A stretch of 64,000 bases of DNA from Parabacteroides sp. (GTDB taxonomy: Bacteria > Bacteroidota > Bacteroidia > Bacteroidales > Tannerellaceae). The stretch is from contig DXVO01000020.1 in assembly GCA_019417325.1 (NCBI GenBank), forward strand, positions 1 through 64,000, given 5' to 3'. A program made the position numbers and the translations under genes. The notes beneath the pieces were generated by a model. The model was not told the DNA's origin and searched no databases. It worked only from the letters and a program-made list of their open reading frames with translations. This document shows, in pieces, positions 53,376-62,275 of this stretch (the first letter of the stretch is position 1; each line of letters begins with the position of its first letter).

Positions 53376-53910
53376 CACACTGTTCCTGGACCGCGACGGG
53401 GTTATCAACCGGCAACGCCCGAATGATTATGTGAAATCACCGGAAGAGTTTATCTTTATCGAAGGGGTAACTGAGGCTCTGAAATTGCTTGCACCGCTTT
53501 TCTCCCATATTCTGATTGTAACTAATCAACGGGGCGTAGGACGCGGACTGATGACAGAAGAAAATTTGGAGACTATCCATCGCCAAATGCTCGAAACCAT
53601 ACAAAACAACGGAGGAAGAATAGATAAAATATATGTCTGCACAGAAACAGCCCCCCATAATCCAAACAGAAAACCGAATCCGGGCATGGCTATGCAGGCA
53701 CTACAGGATTTCCCCGATATTGATTTTTCCCAAAGTTTACTTGCAGGAGACAGCCTGTCCGATATTGAATTTGCCAACAACGCACATATTCCGGCAGTCT
53801 TAATTGGAAATAAATATAAGGAAGAAGAACTAGCCGGACTAACAATTTATAGACATTACCCGGATTTGCTTACCTTTGCAACTGAAATTAATAAGGAATT
53901 ACATTTATGA
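53353..53910 (+). CDS. gmhB: D-glycero-D-manno-heptose 1,7-bisphosphate 7-phosphatase
   Basis: The 185-residue HAD-superfamily phosphatase has the nucleophile motif LFLDRDGVIN (Asp13 and Asp15), VTNQRGVGRGLM and KPNPGM, with the acidic end LLAGDSLSDIEFA. The loop that in E. coli GmhB carries a Zn site (C-x-H ... C-x-C) is short here, CTETAPHNPNRKPN, and keeps one Cys. I chose ATG 53353, just before the catalytic motif. The frame is open from 53245, but that start would lie far inside hddC and add a non-homologous extension. It overlaps hddC by 23 bases and the next gene by four. Confidence 0.9.
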   Translation: MGNIKHYNTLFLDRDGVINRQRPNDYVKSPEEFIFIEGVTEALKLLAPLFSHILIVTNQRGVGRGLMTEENLETIHRQMLETIQNNGGRIDKIYVCTETAPHNPNRKPNPGMAMQALQDFPDIDFSQSLLAGDSLSDIEFANNAHIPAVLIGNKYKEEELAGLTIYRHYPDLLTFATEINKELHL

Positions 53911-55025
53911 AAATTGCATATCTTTCTACTTTCTATCCTTTTCGCGGAGGAATTGCACAATTCAACGCCAATTTATACGAAGCACTCGGAAAAAAACATG
54001 AAGTACTTCCTTTTACCTTCAAAAGACAATATCCGGATTTCCTCTTCCCTGGAAAGACTCAATATGTAACGGCAGAAGACAATGCGGTTGTCATAAATAG
54101 CATCCCTGTATTGGACACTGCCAACCCCTTGACTTATCTCAGCGCAGCCAACCGCATAGCCAAAGAAAAACCGGATGTGCTGGTTATGAAATACTGGATG
54201 TCTTATTTCGCTCCTTCCTTGGGTACAGTAGCGCACAAGCTTAAAAAACAAGGATGTAAAGTAATTACTGTACTGGATAACGTAATCCCCCACGAACAGA
54301 AGTTTTTCGATAAACCGCTGACTACATGGTTTCTGAAACAAAACAGCGGCTTTATTGCAATGAGTGAATCCGTACAAAAGGATTTACTGGCTCTGCGTCC
54401 GGATGCTCCATATTTGTTAAAACCCCATCCTTTATATAATCATTTCGGTGATAAAGTAGAGGTTACGGAAGCCAGAAAAGCATTAAACATAGATACAAAT
54501 AAAAAAACCCTTTTGTTCTTTGGACTGATACGAGATTATAAAGGGTTGGATTTATTGATAGAAGCAGTAAACCAATTGGATGAAAGTTACCAGCTAATCA
54601 TTGCTGGAGAAAGCTATGGCAGTTTCGATAAGTACACCGAACAAATAAAAAACATCCGCAATCCGGAACGCATCAAAGTATTCAACCGCTATATCAGTGA
54701 TAATGAAGTTCCTTTATTTTTTTCTGCGGCAGATGTCTGTGTTTTGCCCTATCGCTCGGCAACCCAAAGCGGCATTACTTCTATCGCTTTCCACTTCGAA
54801 CTGCCTCTGATTGCGACTAACACAGGAGGACTGAGTGAAAATATTGAAAAACCGGGAGCCGGACTCATGGTTCCGGATGTAAATGCCGGAGCCATAGCTG
54901 AAACTATCCAAGCTTTTTATAACAAGGATCGTCAAGTATTCATCTCCAATATTCAAAAAGAGAAAGCCTTGTTAACCTGGGAGAATTTTTCAGAAGCACT
55001 TATCTCTTTCTCTAAACAACTCTAA
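53907..55025 (+). CDS. Glycosyltransferase family 4 protein
   Basis: The 372-residue GT-B fold enzyme has an N-terminal acceptor domain starting KIAYLSTFYPFRGGIAQFNA. The C-terminal nucleotide-sugar domain contains LLFFGLIRDYKGLDLLIEAV, PLFFSAADVCVLPYRSATQS and the retaining-GT glutamate in NTGGLSENIE. As the last gene of the operon, overlapping gmhB by four bases, it is a candidate heptosyltransferase using GDP-heptose, but the donor cannot be read from the sequence. Confidence 0.88.
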   Translation: MKIAYLSTFYPFRGGIAQFNANLYEALGKKHEVLPFTFKRQYPDFLFPGKTQYVTAEDNAVVINSIPVLDTANPLTYLSAANRIAKEKPDVLVMKYWMSYFAPSLGTVAHKLKKQGCKVITVLDNVIPHEQKFFDKPLTTWFLKQNSGFIAMSESVQKDLLALRPDAPYLLKPHPLYNHFGDKVEVTEARKALNIDTNKKTLLFFGLIRDYKGLDLLIEAVNQLDESYQLIIAGESYGSFDKYTEQIKNIRNPERIKVFNRYISDNEVPLFFSAADVCVLPYRSATQSGITSIAFHFELPLIATNTGGLSENIEKPGAGLMVPDVNAGAIAETIQAFYNKDRQVFISNIQKEKALLTWENFSEALISFSKQL

Positions 55026-55061
55026 ATATCAGTCCCATACGCATTAGACTCACTATCTGCG

Positions 55062-55125
55062 CAAAACGTATTTATTAACCGTGTATATAATTCTCTTAAT
55101 ATACACAGCTAATAAATACGTTTTG
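55062..55125 (+). terminator. Long hairpin after the heptose operon
   Basis: CAAAACGTATTTATTA (55062-55077) pairs perfectly with TAATAAATACGTTTTG (55110-55125). After a 3x3 internal loop, GTGTATAT pairs with ATATACAC around a 10-base loop. The structure totals 24 bp and ends in TTTTG. It is probably an AT-rich, possibly bidirectional terminator. Confidence 0.65.
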
Positions 55126-55245
55126 TACAGGTAATATTTGATTCTAATTCAGTAGAGTTAATAACTTATCATTCTTGTTTGGTCCATACCTCATTTATTC
55201 ATAGTTAGCGGGTAGAAAAAAGAGACTGTAAATACTGCAAAATCA

Positions 55246-55740
55246 CCATGGTTTTAGTAGAACTATGTAAAAAAAAGAGGAGTATTTGTGAAATATTGTC
55301 ACAATCGAGATCTTAAAAGAAATTATAGATTTCATGTGTTTAACTCAATATTTGAAAATATTGTATTTATAGGAGTAGGGGGGATTTCTTTAAATGTGTA
55401 TGTGGACTAAATCAAATGTAGATAAATGACTCAATAAGTCTGATAAATGAATCAGAATGATTTTTTAGATAGTGGCAATATGATTATTCTTAACTCCATG
55501 AAATAATAACTTTAGCTCTCATAAATGCTTTTTTGTTCCCTTTCAAATATATTTTTTGGCGAAAAGCAAAAAAAATACTGTCTTTAACTTTTATATTTGG
55601 ATAAATTATATAATTTTACGCGATGAAGTATTTAACAATCGATAAACACTGTTAGGTTTTCGTAAGGTATAAGCAGTCTTAGGTAGTCGATTTATGCATG
55701 AGAAAGATAAAAACAGTAATAAGTTCTACTAAGACTATGG
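55246..55740. repeat. Inverted repeats flanking the third susC promoter (candidate invertible segment)
   Basis: The left site (55246-55267) is, as reverse complement, AGTTCTACTAAAACCATGG. The right site (55722-55740) is AGTTCTACTAAGACTATGG. They match at 17 of 19 positions in opposite orientation and enclose about 454 bases with a promoter. The GTTCTACT-N3-AC core is shared with the sites at 19.8-20.0 kb. Also inside are a palindrome (CAATATTTGAAAATATTG, 55346-55363) and a 21-base-spaced direct repeat of GATAAATGA (55421 and 55442). The gap 55026-55793 contains no gene. Confidence 0.72.
55592..55599 (+). promoter_or_regulatory. -7 element of the third SusC/SusD pair
   Basis: TATATTTG matches TAnnTTTG and points toward susC, about 195 bases before its start. 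It lies inside the inverted-repeat-bounded segment. I see no convincing -33 element. Confidence 0.55.
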
Positions 55741-55793
55741 CATATGAGATGTTGCATTATTTCAATTTAGTCGAATCTATAAGAATGTGTATT

Positions 55794-58700
55794 ATGATGA
55801 AAAAGTTAACTTTTATCTTGCTTTTCTTCTTTGTGGGGATTAGTATGATTGTTGCCCAAACTAAGAAAGTAGAGGGTACGGTTACTTCCGCAGACGACGG
55901 ATTACCAGTTATCGGAGCATCCATCGTTGTAAAAGGTACAACGGTCGGAACAGTAACAGATACCGATGGTAAATTTACTCTGGAAGTGCCGGATGGAGCC
56001 AAAATTCTCCAGATTTCTTTTGTAGGTATGAACACACAAGATGTGGCAGTAAAACCTAAAATTAATGTCGTTCTTCAATCCGACACTCAAGATTTGGAAG
56101 AAGTTGTAGTTACTGCACAAGGACTTACCCGTCAACAGAAATCCTTGGGTTATGCCACCCAACAACTAAAAGCAGACGAACTGGTTCAAACCCGCCAAAC
56201 AGACTTAAACAATGCATTGGTTGGTAAAGTTTCCGGTGTACGTTTCTTAGGAGGTTCCGGCGCAAAATTCGATGCCGGTAAAATTGTATTACGTGGTACC
56301 AGCGGATTAACAGATGCAGGTGGTAGCGAACCTATTTATGTAGTAGACGGCGTCATTGCAAATGCCAACTCCATCAATATGGACGATGTTGAATCTGTAA
56401 ACGTATTGAAAGGTCCGGCCGCAACAGCATTGTATGGTGCCCGTGGAGGTAATGGAGCGATTATTATCACAACCAAAGGGCTTACTGGCGATAAGATGGA
56501 ATTTAACGTAAGCCACACGCTTTCATTTGAGACTCCGTATATCCATGCAAAACTTCAAGACCAATACGGTGGTGGATATTACGGTGCCGATGGAGAATTT
56601 CCTGTATTCAATTATGACCCAAGTAAACATCCGGCTTATTTGCAACAAATGAATGGAAAAGCTTACTATGATTTTGGTGATGACGCCAGTTGGGGACCCA
56701 AATTTGACGGACGTGAATATGCTCCTTGGTATTCATGGGATCCTACTCATCCTTTATTCGGTCAGACTGAAAAATGGGAAAACCGTATGAATCTGAAAGA
56801 TTTGTTCAACACAGGCGTGTCTAACACAACAAACCTTTCATTTGCCCGTTCCGGCAAAGATTATATGTCTCGCATTTCTTTTACAAACTCTGCCCGTACA
56901 GGTATTACCCCGAACAGTGACGCTATCCGTCGTTTCTTATCTGTGAAAACGCAGTTCAAACCGGTAGACCGCTTAACTGTCAATTTGGATTATAAATACA
57001 CATACCGTAAAAATCATAACGCTGCACAGGAAGGTTATGGTGGAACCGGTAATGCGCTTTATTCATATATCCAGTGGGGACACACCAATGTCGATCTAAG
57101 CCAGTTAAAAGATTTCCGCCGTCCTGACGGTACATTCTATACTTGGAATATCAACGGACCGACAGACCTGACCCCGGCATATCATGAAAACCCATACGCT
57201 TTGTTTGAAACAATCAACAGAGATGAAATATACCAGTGGAATGTTTTCAATGCTGATGCATCTTTAGACATTATCGGAAACTTAAAGGCAGGTATCCGTG
57301 TAAACGGAAACATCCGTAATTATTTCTACGATTTATCTGTACCCTTCAACATCTTGGGTGAAACACCAAGACTGGAAGAAGAACAGAACTCTATCATCGA
57401 TATCCAGACACAAGGACGTTTAACATGGAATGACCATTTCATCGACAATCGCCTTTCAATCGATGCTGCTTTATTCCTTGAAGCCAGAAATTATTCCTAT
57501 AAACGTACGTTAGCAAAAACAACGGACGGTTTGTTCCAGGATGAATTCTTCAGTACAGCAGGTTCAGTTGGTAAACCGGAAGGAACAACTATAAAAACAT
57601 ACCAGAAAGACCGCAGTATTTTCGGTACAGGAACAATCGGATGGGATAATACCTACTATCTGGATTTCTCATTACGCAATGACTGGACATCAACTTTGCA
57701 CCCGGACAAAAACAGCTATTTATACGGAGGTGTTTCTGTTGCCGCAATCGCAAGTAACTGGATTAAAAATGCTGAATGGCTGGACTTCTGGAAACTGCGT
57801 GCATCTATGGCACAAGTAGGTTCTACAATGTCCGCTTATAATGTATATCCTACCTATAAGGTAAAAGACGGTAATGGTAATCTGATAAAATACGGGTCTT
57901 TCTCTAATATGTGGTACGATCCGAACCTGAAAGATCCTTATATCAAACCGACTATCTCAACATCCTATGAAGTAGGTACGGAATTCCGTATGTTCAAGAA
58001 CCGTTTCTGGGGAGACTTCAACTTCTATAACCGTGATTCCAAAAACCAGATTATTAATGTAAACACGACTCCTGCCAGCGGTTATACTTCCCGCAAATTG
58101 AATGCTGGTTTAATCCGCAATCGTGGTATCGAAATCTCTTTAGGAGGTGCACCTATACAGACAAAAGACTGGACATGGGAAATCAATGCTAATATTTCAA
58201 AGAATAGAAATACATTGGAAGAACTTGCCGAAGGTGTAGATGAGTATCGTATCACCTATTACGGTTTAGGAGCCTCTTATGTTTATTCTTATGCAGAAGT
58301 CGGCGAACCGATCGGTGTAATCCGTGGTTCTTCCTGGACTAAAGACCCGAACGGAAATATCATTATGAAAAAATCTGGCGATCCGTCAATAGGAGAATAT
58401 TATCCGGTACCGAAAACAAACTCTTTGGATGTATTAGGTAATGTACAACCAGACTTCACCGGAGGTTTCTCTACCTCTCTTCGCTTCAAAGATTTCCGCC
58501 TGGCAGCTTCATTTGACTTCCAGATTGGAGGTAGTCTGGTTTCCTTCACTAACTTAAACGGTAATGGTTCCGGTTTATTGGAATCAACAGTCGGATTAAA
58601 CGATAAAGGTAATCCTGTTCGTAACTCCGTTGCCGATGGTGGTGGTGTAAGAGTAGATGGTGTTGTAGACAATGGAGACGGAACATATACTCCGGTAAGT

Positions 58701-59015
58701 TCATATGTAGACGCACAATACTATTACCAATCTCTACGTTCTACAGTTTTGGAAGGTTCCGTATATGATGCAAGTTATTTAAAACTACGTGAGTTGTCTA
58801 TTACTTATGATGTACCGGCTCCTTTCTTACAGAGAACACGTACAGGCATCAAGAAAGCAAGCGTTTCATTTGTTGCACAGAACCCATGGTTGATTTATTC
58901 TGGAATTCCTAATGTTGACCCATCTGAAGCAGGTGCCGCATATTGGAACTATATCGAAACCGGCCAGGCAGCTTCTACCCGCTCATTCGGATGCACAGTA
59001 AGTCTTACATTTTAA
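55794..59015 (+). CDS. SusC/RagA family TonB-linked outer membrane protein (pair 3)
   Basis: The roughly 1073-residue protein has a signal peptide (MKKLTFILLFFFVGISMIVA then Q). A CarboxypepD_reg-like domain (about 22-90, KKVEGTVTSADDGLPVIGAS) and a TonB-box-like LEEVVVTAQG follow. The plug includes GTSGLTDAGGSEPIYVVDGV and LKGPAATALYGARGGNGAII, and the large barrel ends SFGCTVSLTF. I place the start at 55794 or 55797. The frame is open from 55698, but that would put the right inverted repeat inside the protein and precede the signal peptide by 32 residues. It is distant from pairs 1 and 2. It is followed by its SusD partner 20 bases later. Confidence 0.94.
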   Translation: MMKKLTFILLFFFVGISMIVAQTKKVEGTVTSADDGLPVIGASIVVKGTTVGTVTDTDGKFTLEVPDGAKILQISFVGMNTQDVAVKPKINVVLQSDTQDLEEVVVTAQGLTRQQKSLGYATQQLKADELVQTRQTDLNNALVGKVSGVRFLGGSGAKFDAGKIVLRGTSGLTDAGGSEPIYVVDGVIANANSINMDDVESVNVLKGPAATALYGARGGNGAIIITTKGLTGDKMEFNVSHTLSFETPYIHAKLQDQYGGGYYGADGEFPVFNYDPSKHPAYLQQMNGKAYYDFGDDASWGPKFDGREYAPWYSWDPTHPLFGQTEKWENRMNLKDLFNTGVSNTTNLSFARSGKDYMSRISFTNSARTGITPNSDAIRRFLSVKTQFKPVDRLTVNLDYKYTYRKNHNAAQEGYGGTGNALYSYIQWGHTNVDLSQLKDFRRPDGTFYTWNINGPTDLTPAYHENPYALFETINRDEIYQWNVFNADASLDIIGNLKAGIRVNGNIRNYFYDLSVPFNILGETPRLEEEQNSIIDIQTQGRLTWNDHFIDNRLSIDAALFLEARNYSYKRTLAKTTDGLFQDEFFSTAGSVGKPEGTTIKTYQKDRSIFGTGTIGWDNTYYLDFSLRNDWTSTLHPDKNSYLYGGVSVAAIASNWIKNAEWLDFWKLRASMAQVGSTMSAYNVYPTYKVKDGNGNLIKYGSFSNMWYDPNLKDPYIKPTISTSYEVGTEFRMFKNRFWGDFNFYNRDSKNQIINVNTTPASGYTSRKLNAGLIRNRGIEISLGGAPIQTKDWTWEINANISKNRNTLEELAEGVDEYRITYYGLGASYVYSYAEVGEPIGVIRGSSWTKDPNGNIIMKKSGDPSIGEYYPVPKTNSLDVLGNVQPDFTGGFSTSLRFKDFRLAASFDFQIGGSLVSFTNLNGNGSGLLESTVGLNDKGNPVRNSVADGGGVRVDGVVDNGDGTYTPVSSYVDAQYYYQSLRSTVLEGSVYDASYLKLRELSITYDVPAPFLQRTRTGIKKASVSFVAQNPWLIYSGIPNVDPSEAGAAYWNYIETGQAASTRSFGCTVSLTF

Positions 59016-59035
59016 AATTAAGGAGAATTACAGAT

Positions 59036-60517
59036 ATGAATAAAATTAAATTAATGATATTAGCTTTAGCCGGAATGATAACTGTTACCGGCTGTGGAGA
59101 TTTTGGTGATACGAATGTGGATCCGAATAACCCATCCAAGCCTGATACACGCTTTCTGTTTTCTTATGCGTGTAAAAAGGTTCCGACTCTGTCTATGGTC
59201 AGCACGTTTAACCCATGGACACAAATTTATCCTCAATATATTTCAGAAGGTAAATCAATCCAGTTTACAAACTTTTCACAGCCGCAGTTTGCAACTACAA
59301 GTTACTATACTGAGACACTGCGTAACCTGGAAGGTATCATCAAACTGAACACAGACGAAGAAACAAAAAATGAGTCGTATGTTGTTCAGCTCGGGTCGGC
59401 AGCCAATCAGATTGCCGCTTGTAGAACATTGCGTGCGCTCTTCTATATGAGTTTGACCGATGCTCAGGGCATGGTTGCCTATTCGGAAGCATTGAAGGGT
59501 GATGATGCCAACTTTACACCTAAATACGATTCACAGGAATCTATCTATACAGACCTGGATAAAGAATTAACTGAAGCATATGCACAGTTCGACGCATCCA
59601 GTTCATTGGATAAGAATTTCGATATTTTATATGCCGGCAATATCTCTAACTGGAAAAAGTTAAATGCCTCTATCCGTATGATGATGGCAATCAAACTGAG
59701 CGATGTTGCACCCGGAGTAGGTAAAGAACGTTTTGCAAAGGCATATGCAGACGGCGGCATGACAGACAATGACGAAATGCTGGTTTACAAATATCTGCAG
59801 GAAACAGCCAATCAAAACCCGATGTATGACAACATGGTTATTTCCGGACGTAAAGATTATGCTCCTTCAAAAACAATCCTCGATCAGCTATTGGCCTACA
59901 ACGACCCACGTATTTACGCTTATGCCGTTCCAAACTCTCTGGGAGAGTATAAAGGCGTTCCTTTCGGGCTTATTCAGGCTGACGTTACAAATTATAAAGA
60001 TTGTGCAGCTTTTGCTGAACGTTATTACCAGCAAAATTCACCGGTTGTTGTAATCTCTCCGTCGCATATCCTGCTTATCGAAGCAGAAGCCGCTGTACGT
60101 GGCTGGATCAATGCCGATCCTGCTGATTTATATAAAGCCGGCATTACAGCTTCTTTCGCTCAATATGATGATATCGACAAACTGAAAAATCCGGAAGAAG
60201 CAGCTGAAACTTATTGTGCTCAAGCTGATATCAAATTTGAAGGTACCGATGCCCAGAAAATTGAAAAAATTGCTATGCAACGTTGGTTAGCAAACTTCAT
60301 GCAGAACGGTTTCGAAGCATGGTCTGACTGGAGACGTCTGAACGTTCCGAAGTTAAAAGTAGGTCCGAACGCATTGGTAGACCATATACCCTACCGCATG
60401 ACTTACAGCGCACCGGATTACAATACCAACATGGATAATTATAATGCAGCTGTAGCAGAGCAAGGACCAGACAATATCGAAACTCGCGTATGGTGGGACG
60501 TAGCTCCCAATAACTAA
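59036..60517 (+). CDS. SusD/RagB family lipoprotein (pair 3)
   Basis: The 493-residue surface lipoprotein has the signal MNKIKLMILALAGMITVTGC. The mature start GDFGDTNVDPNNPSKPDTRF is typical of the shorter SusD-like lineage that opens with an NxDPNxP motif. Helical repeat regions (AACRTLRALFYMSLTDAQGM) and MQRWLANFMQNGFEAWSDWR near the C-terminus support the family. An AAGGAG ribosome-binding site precedes ATG 59036. The longer frame from 58943 overlaps susC and lacks a signal peptide. Confidence 0.93.
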   Translation: MNKIKLMILALAGMITVTGCGDFGDTNVDPNNPSKPDTRFLFSYACKKVPTLSMVSTFNPWTQIYPQYISEGKSIQFTNFSQPQFATTSYYTETLRNLEGIIKLNTDEETKNESYVVQLGSAANQIAACRTLRALFYMSLTDAQGMVAYSEALKGDDANFTPKYDSQESIYTDLDKELTEAYAQFDASSSLDKNFDILYAGNISNWKKLNASIRMMMAIKLSDVAPGVGKERFAKAYADGGMTDNDEMLVYKYLQETANQNPMYDNMVISGRKDYAPSKTILDQLLAYNDPRIYAYAVPNSLGEYKGVPFGLIQADVTNYKDCAAFAERYYQQNSPVVVISPSHILLIEAEAAVRGWINADPADLYKAGITASFAQYDDIDKLKNPEEAAETYCAQADIKFEGTDAQKIEKIAMQRWLANFMQNGFEAWSDWRRLNVPKLKVGPNALVDHIPYRMTYSAPDYNTNMDNYNAAVAEQGPDNIETRVWWDVAPNN

Positions 60518-60599
60518 AGAATGTCATTAATTTATGAGATATATAACCAAAACATGACATTTTAAACACATTTTTTTAAACACATTTTTAGACACACTT

Positions 60600-60636
60600 A
60601 ATCTGGACCAGTAGAGAATACTCGTCCAGATTTTTT
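60600..60636 (+). terminator. Terminator of SusC/SusD pair 3
   Basis: AATCTGGAC and GTCCAGATT pair over 9 bp with a 15-base loop, followed by a six-T run. Confidence 0.88.
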
Positions 60637-60726
60637 CCCTTTCAAAAACAGCAACGCCCCCAAGTCTGCCAAGACTTCTACTATAATGAATACTTATACA
60701 ATTATATCACCTACAAAAACAGATAT

Positions 60727-61698
60727 ATGGAAAAACACAAAGTAAGACTCATTCCTTTAATTATAGTTCTTCTATTCACAAAATGTACTCCAGATGAAGC
60801 CCTCCTTGAAGAACTTCCACAAAACGGAGAAGAAGGAGTACTGGCCACCCGCACAATGATAGCCATCAATAAATGTGTGGATTCTTACGTTACGGTTGGA
60901 GATTACACCGAATATAAAGGTACCCATTGCTGGACAGAATATTATAGCACCGGTGGTGGTAGTGGAGGAGATTCCTACTACCAAGGAAATGAATATGACC
61001 CCGGAGGCTCTAATCCGGGAGGTGGCGGTGGAGGATATGGAAGCTCAAGCAATCCGTCTAATTTCAAATTTAGTCATTTAGAACCTTTATATGCTCAGGG
61101 AGGCTCCCTAAATTTAATGGAAAAAATACAAGTGGATAATGTATTAATGAGCTTTCAGGATTATTCAAACATCTATAGCCAATTATATAATTTATTAGTT
61201 CAAAACAAGGTTAAACTAAAGTTTGGAATTGACAAAGAAGCCTGTGAAAAAAAGAAAGCAAACGCTTTTTATTCCCTAGAAGAACGAGGTATTTACTTTC
61301 ATAGTCAAAATGAAATTAGTATTTATACCATCATCGAAGAAATGATTCACGCTGTACAACACAATTGCTTTTATGGAAAAGATATGACAATTTTCCACAA
61401 AGATTGTGAATTTGAAGCAAAAGTCTTTCAAGATATGGTGAATCGTTTATTTTTAAATGAGAGTGGTGGTTATGTAGAATACTTACCAACATTTACGGAC
61501 TCATCCCCTACTTTTACTAGTCAATATATAAGTTGGGCTGAAAATCTTTATGAACTTAAATCTTTTCCCTATGGGCAAAGAATGGAATTCCATCGACTAT
61601 GTGATCTATGGAATGGATATACAGGTAATAGTTCTCCAAATTTCATTCCAGAACTTTTAGATCATTTCTTTCGTAAGCCTATTCCCGATCATCAATAA
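60727..61698 (+). CDS. Gly-rich putative lipoprotein with EExxH motif, unknown function
   Basis: The 323-residue protein has a hydrophobic N-terminus and Cys20 in an atypical lipobox (LLFTKC), followed by acidic residues (TPDEALLEE), as in surface-exposed Bacteroidota lipoproteins. Residues 75-110 are a Gly/Ser/Tyr linker (STGGGSGGDSYYQGNEYDPG). The C-terminal domain contains IIEEMIHAVQHNC (about 202-214), reminiscent of zincin-like helices (HExxH), but with Glu in place of the first His. A second acidic region, CEFEAKVFQDMV, follows. I do not recognise the family. It is more AT-rich than the neighbouring SusCD genes and heads a small cluster with two secreted paralogues. Confidence 0.7.
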   Translation: MEKHKVRLIPLIIVLLFTKCTPDEALLEELPQNGEEGVLATRTMIAINKCVDSYVTVGDYTEYKGTHCWTEYYSTGGGSGGDSYYQGNEYDPGGSNPGGGGGGYGSSSNPSNFKFSHLEPLYAQGGSLNLMEKIQVDNVLMSFQDYSNIYSQLYNLLVQNKVKLKFGIDKEACEKKKANAFYSLEERGIYFHSQNEISIYTIIEEMIHAVQHNCFYGKDMTIFHKDCEFEAKVFQDMVNRLFLNESGGYVEYLPTFTDSSPTFTSQYISWAENLYELKSFPYGQRMEFHRLCDLWNGYTGNSSPNFIPELLDHFFRKPIPDHQ

Positions 61699-61726
61699 TA
61701 TATTACTAAAAATAAAACTCATCATC

Positions 61727-62236
61727 ATGAAAACATTATTTATTATCATTTTTGTAAGTCTATTCAATATAGTAACACACGCACAAAAGTCCCAGTATTT
61801 TTTAATAGAGAAAAATACTCATTCTGTTTACATATTACCACAAAAACTATATCTACCAGAAATAATCGGTCCATTAGACAACAGGTTTACCGTAAAAAAA
61901 GATTTAAAACCGCTAATGGATAGCTGCTCATTATATTTAAATGAAGCATTCGAAGGCATTGAACTTAATGCAGAAGATTTAAAGGCATTCCATCATACAA
62001 CATTTTCTTTATTTTTTGATAAAAACATAGACATAATATACTATAGATTCATTATTATAGGTCCAAAATATGCTAAAAACATATTAAAATGGGAAAAGCA
62101 ATTACATAAATTTACACAAAAAATGAACTCGTTAAATCTCAAACCTTATATCGAAATACAGAATAAACCTTTATTCAAACGTGTAGAATTAAGTGTTGGA
62201 AATTTAGGAAGGAAATTTAAAAATAAAAAAGAATAA
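61727..62236 (+). CDS. Small secreted protein, tandem paralogue 1
   Basis: The 169-residue protein has a signal peptide (MKTLFIIIFVSLFNIVTHA, cleavage before QKS). The mature part has a conserved block shared with the next gene: LMDSCSLYLNEAFEGIELNA, then FHHTTFSLFFDK and a basic C-terminus. It lies 28 bases after the Gly-rich lipoprotein gene, so it is probably cotranscribed. The family is unknown to me. Its base composition is markedly AT-rich, which may indicate transfer. Confidence 0.7.
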   Translation: MKTLFIIIFVSLFNIVTHAQKSQYFLIEKNTHSVYILPQKLYLPEIIGPLDNRFTVKKDLKPLMDSCSLYLNEAFEGIELNAEDLKAFHHTTFSLFFDKNIDIIYYRFIIIGPKYAKNILKWEKQLHKFTQKMNSLNLKPYIEIQNKPLFKRVELSVGNLGRKFKNKKE

Positions 62237-62275
62237 CAAATCATCAATAATTATTAACCTACAAATAACAAAATC

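Noticed and set aside
55698..55793. Possible upstream start for SusC of pair 3.
   Set aside because: The signal peptide begins at 55794-55797, and the extension would contain the right inverted repeat.
58943..59035. Possible upstream start for SusD of pair 3.
   Set aside because: It overlaps susC, and the lipoprotein signal and ribosome-binding site support ATG 59036.
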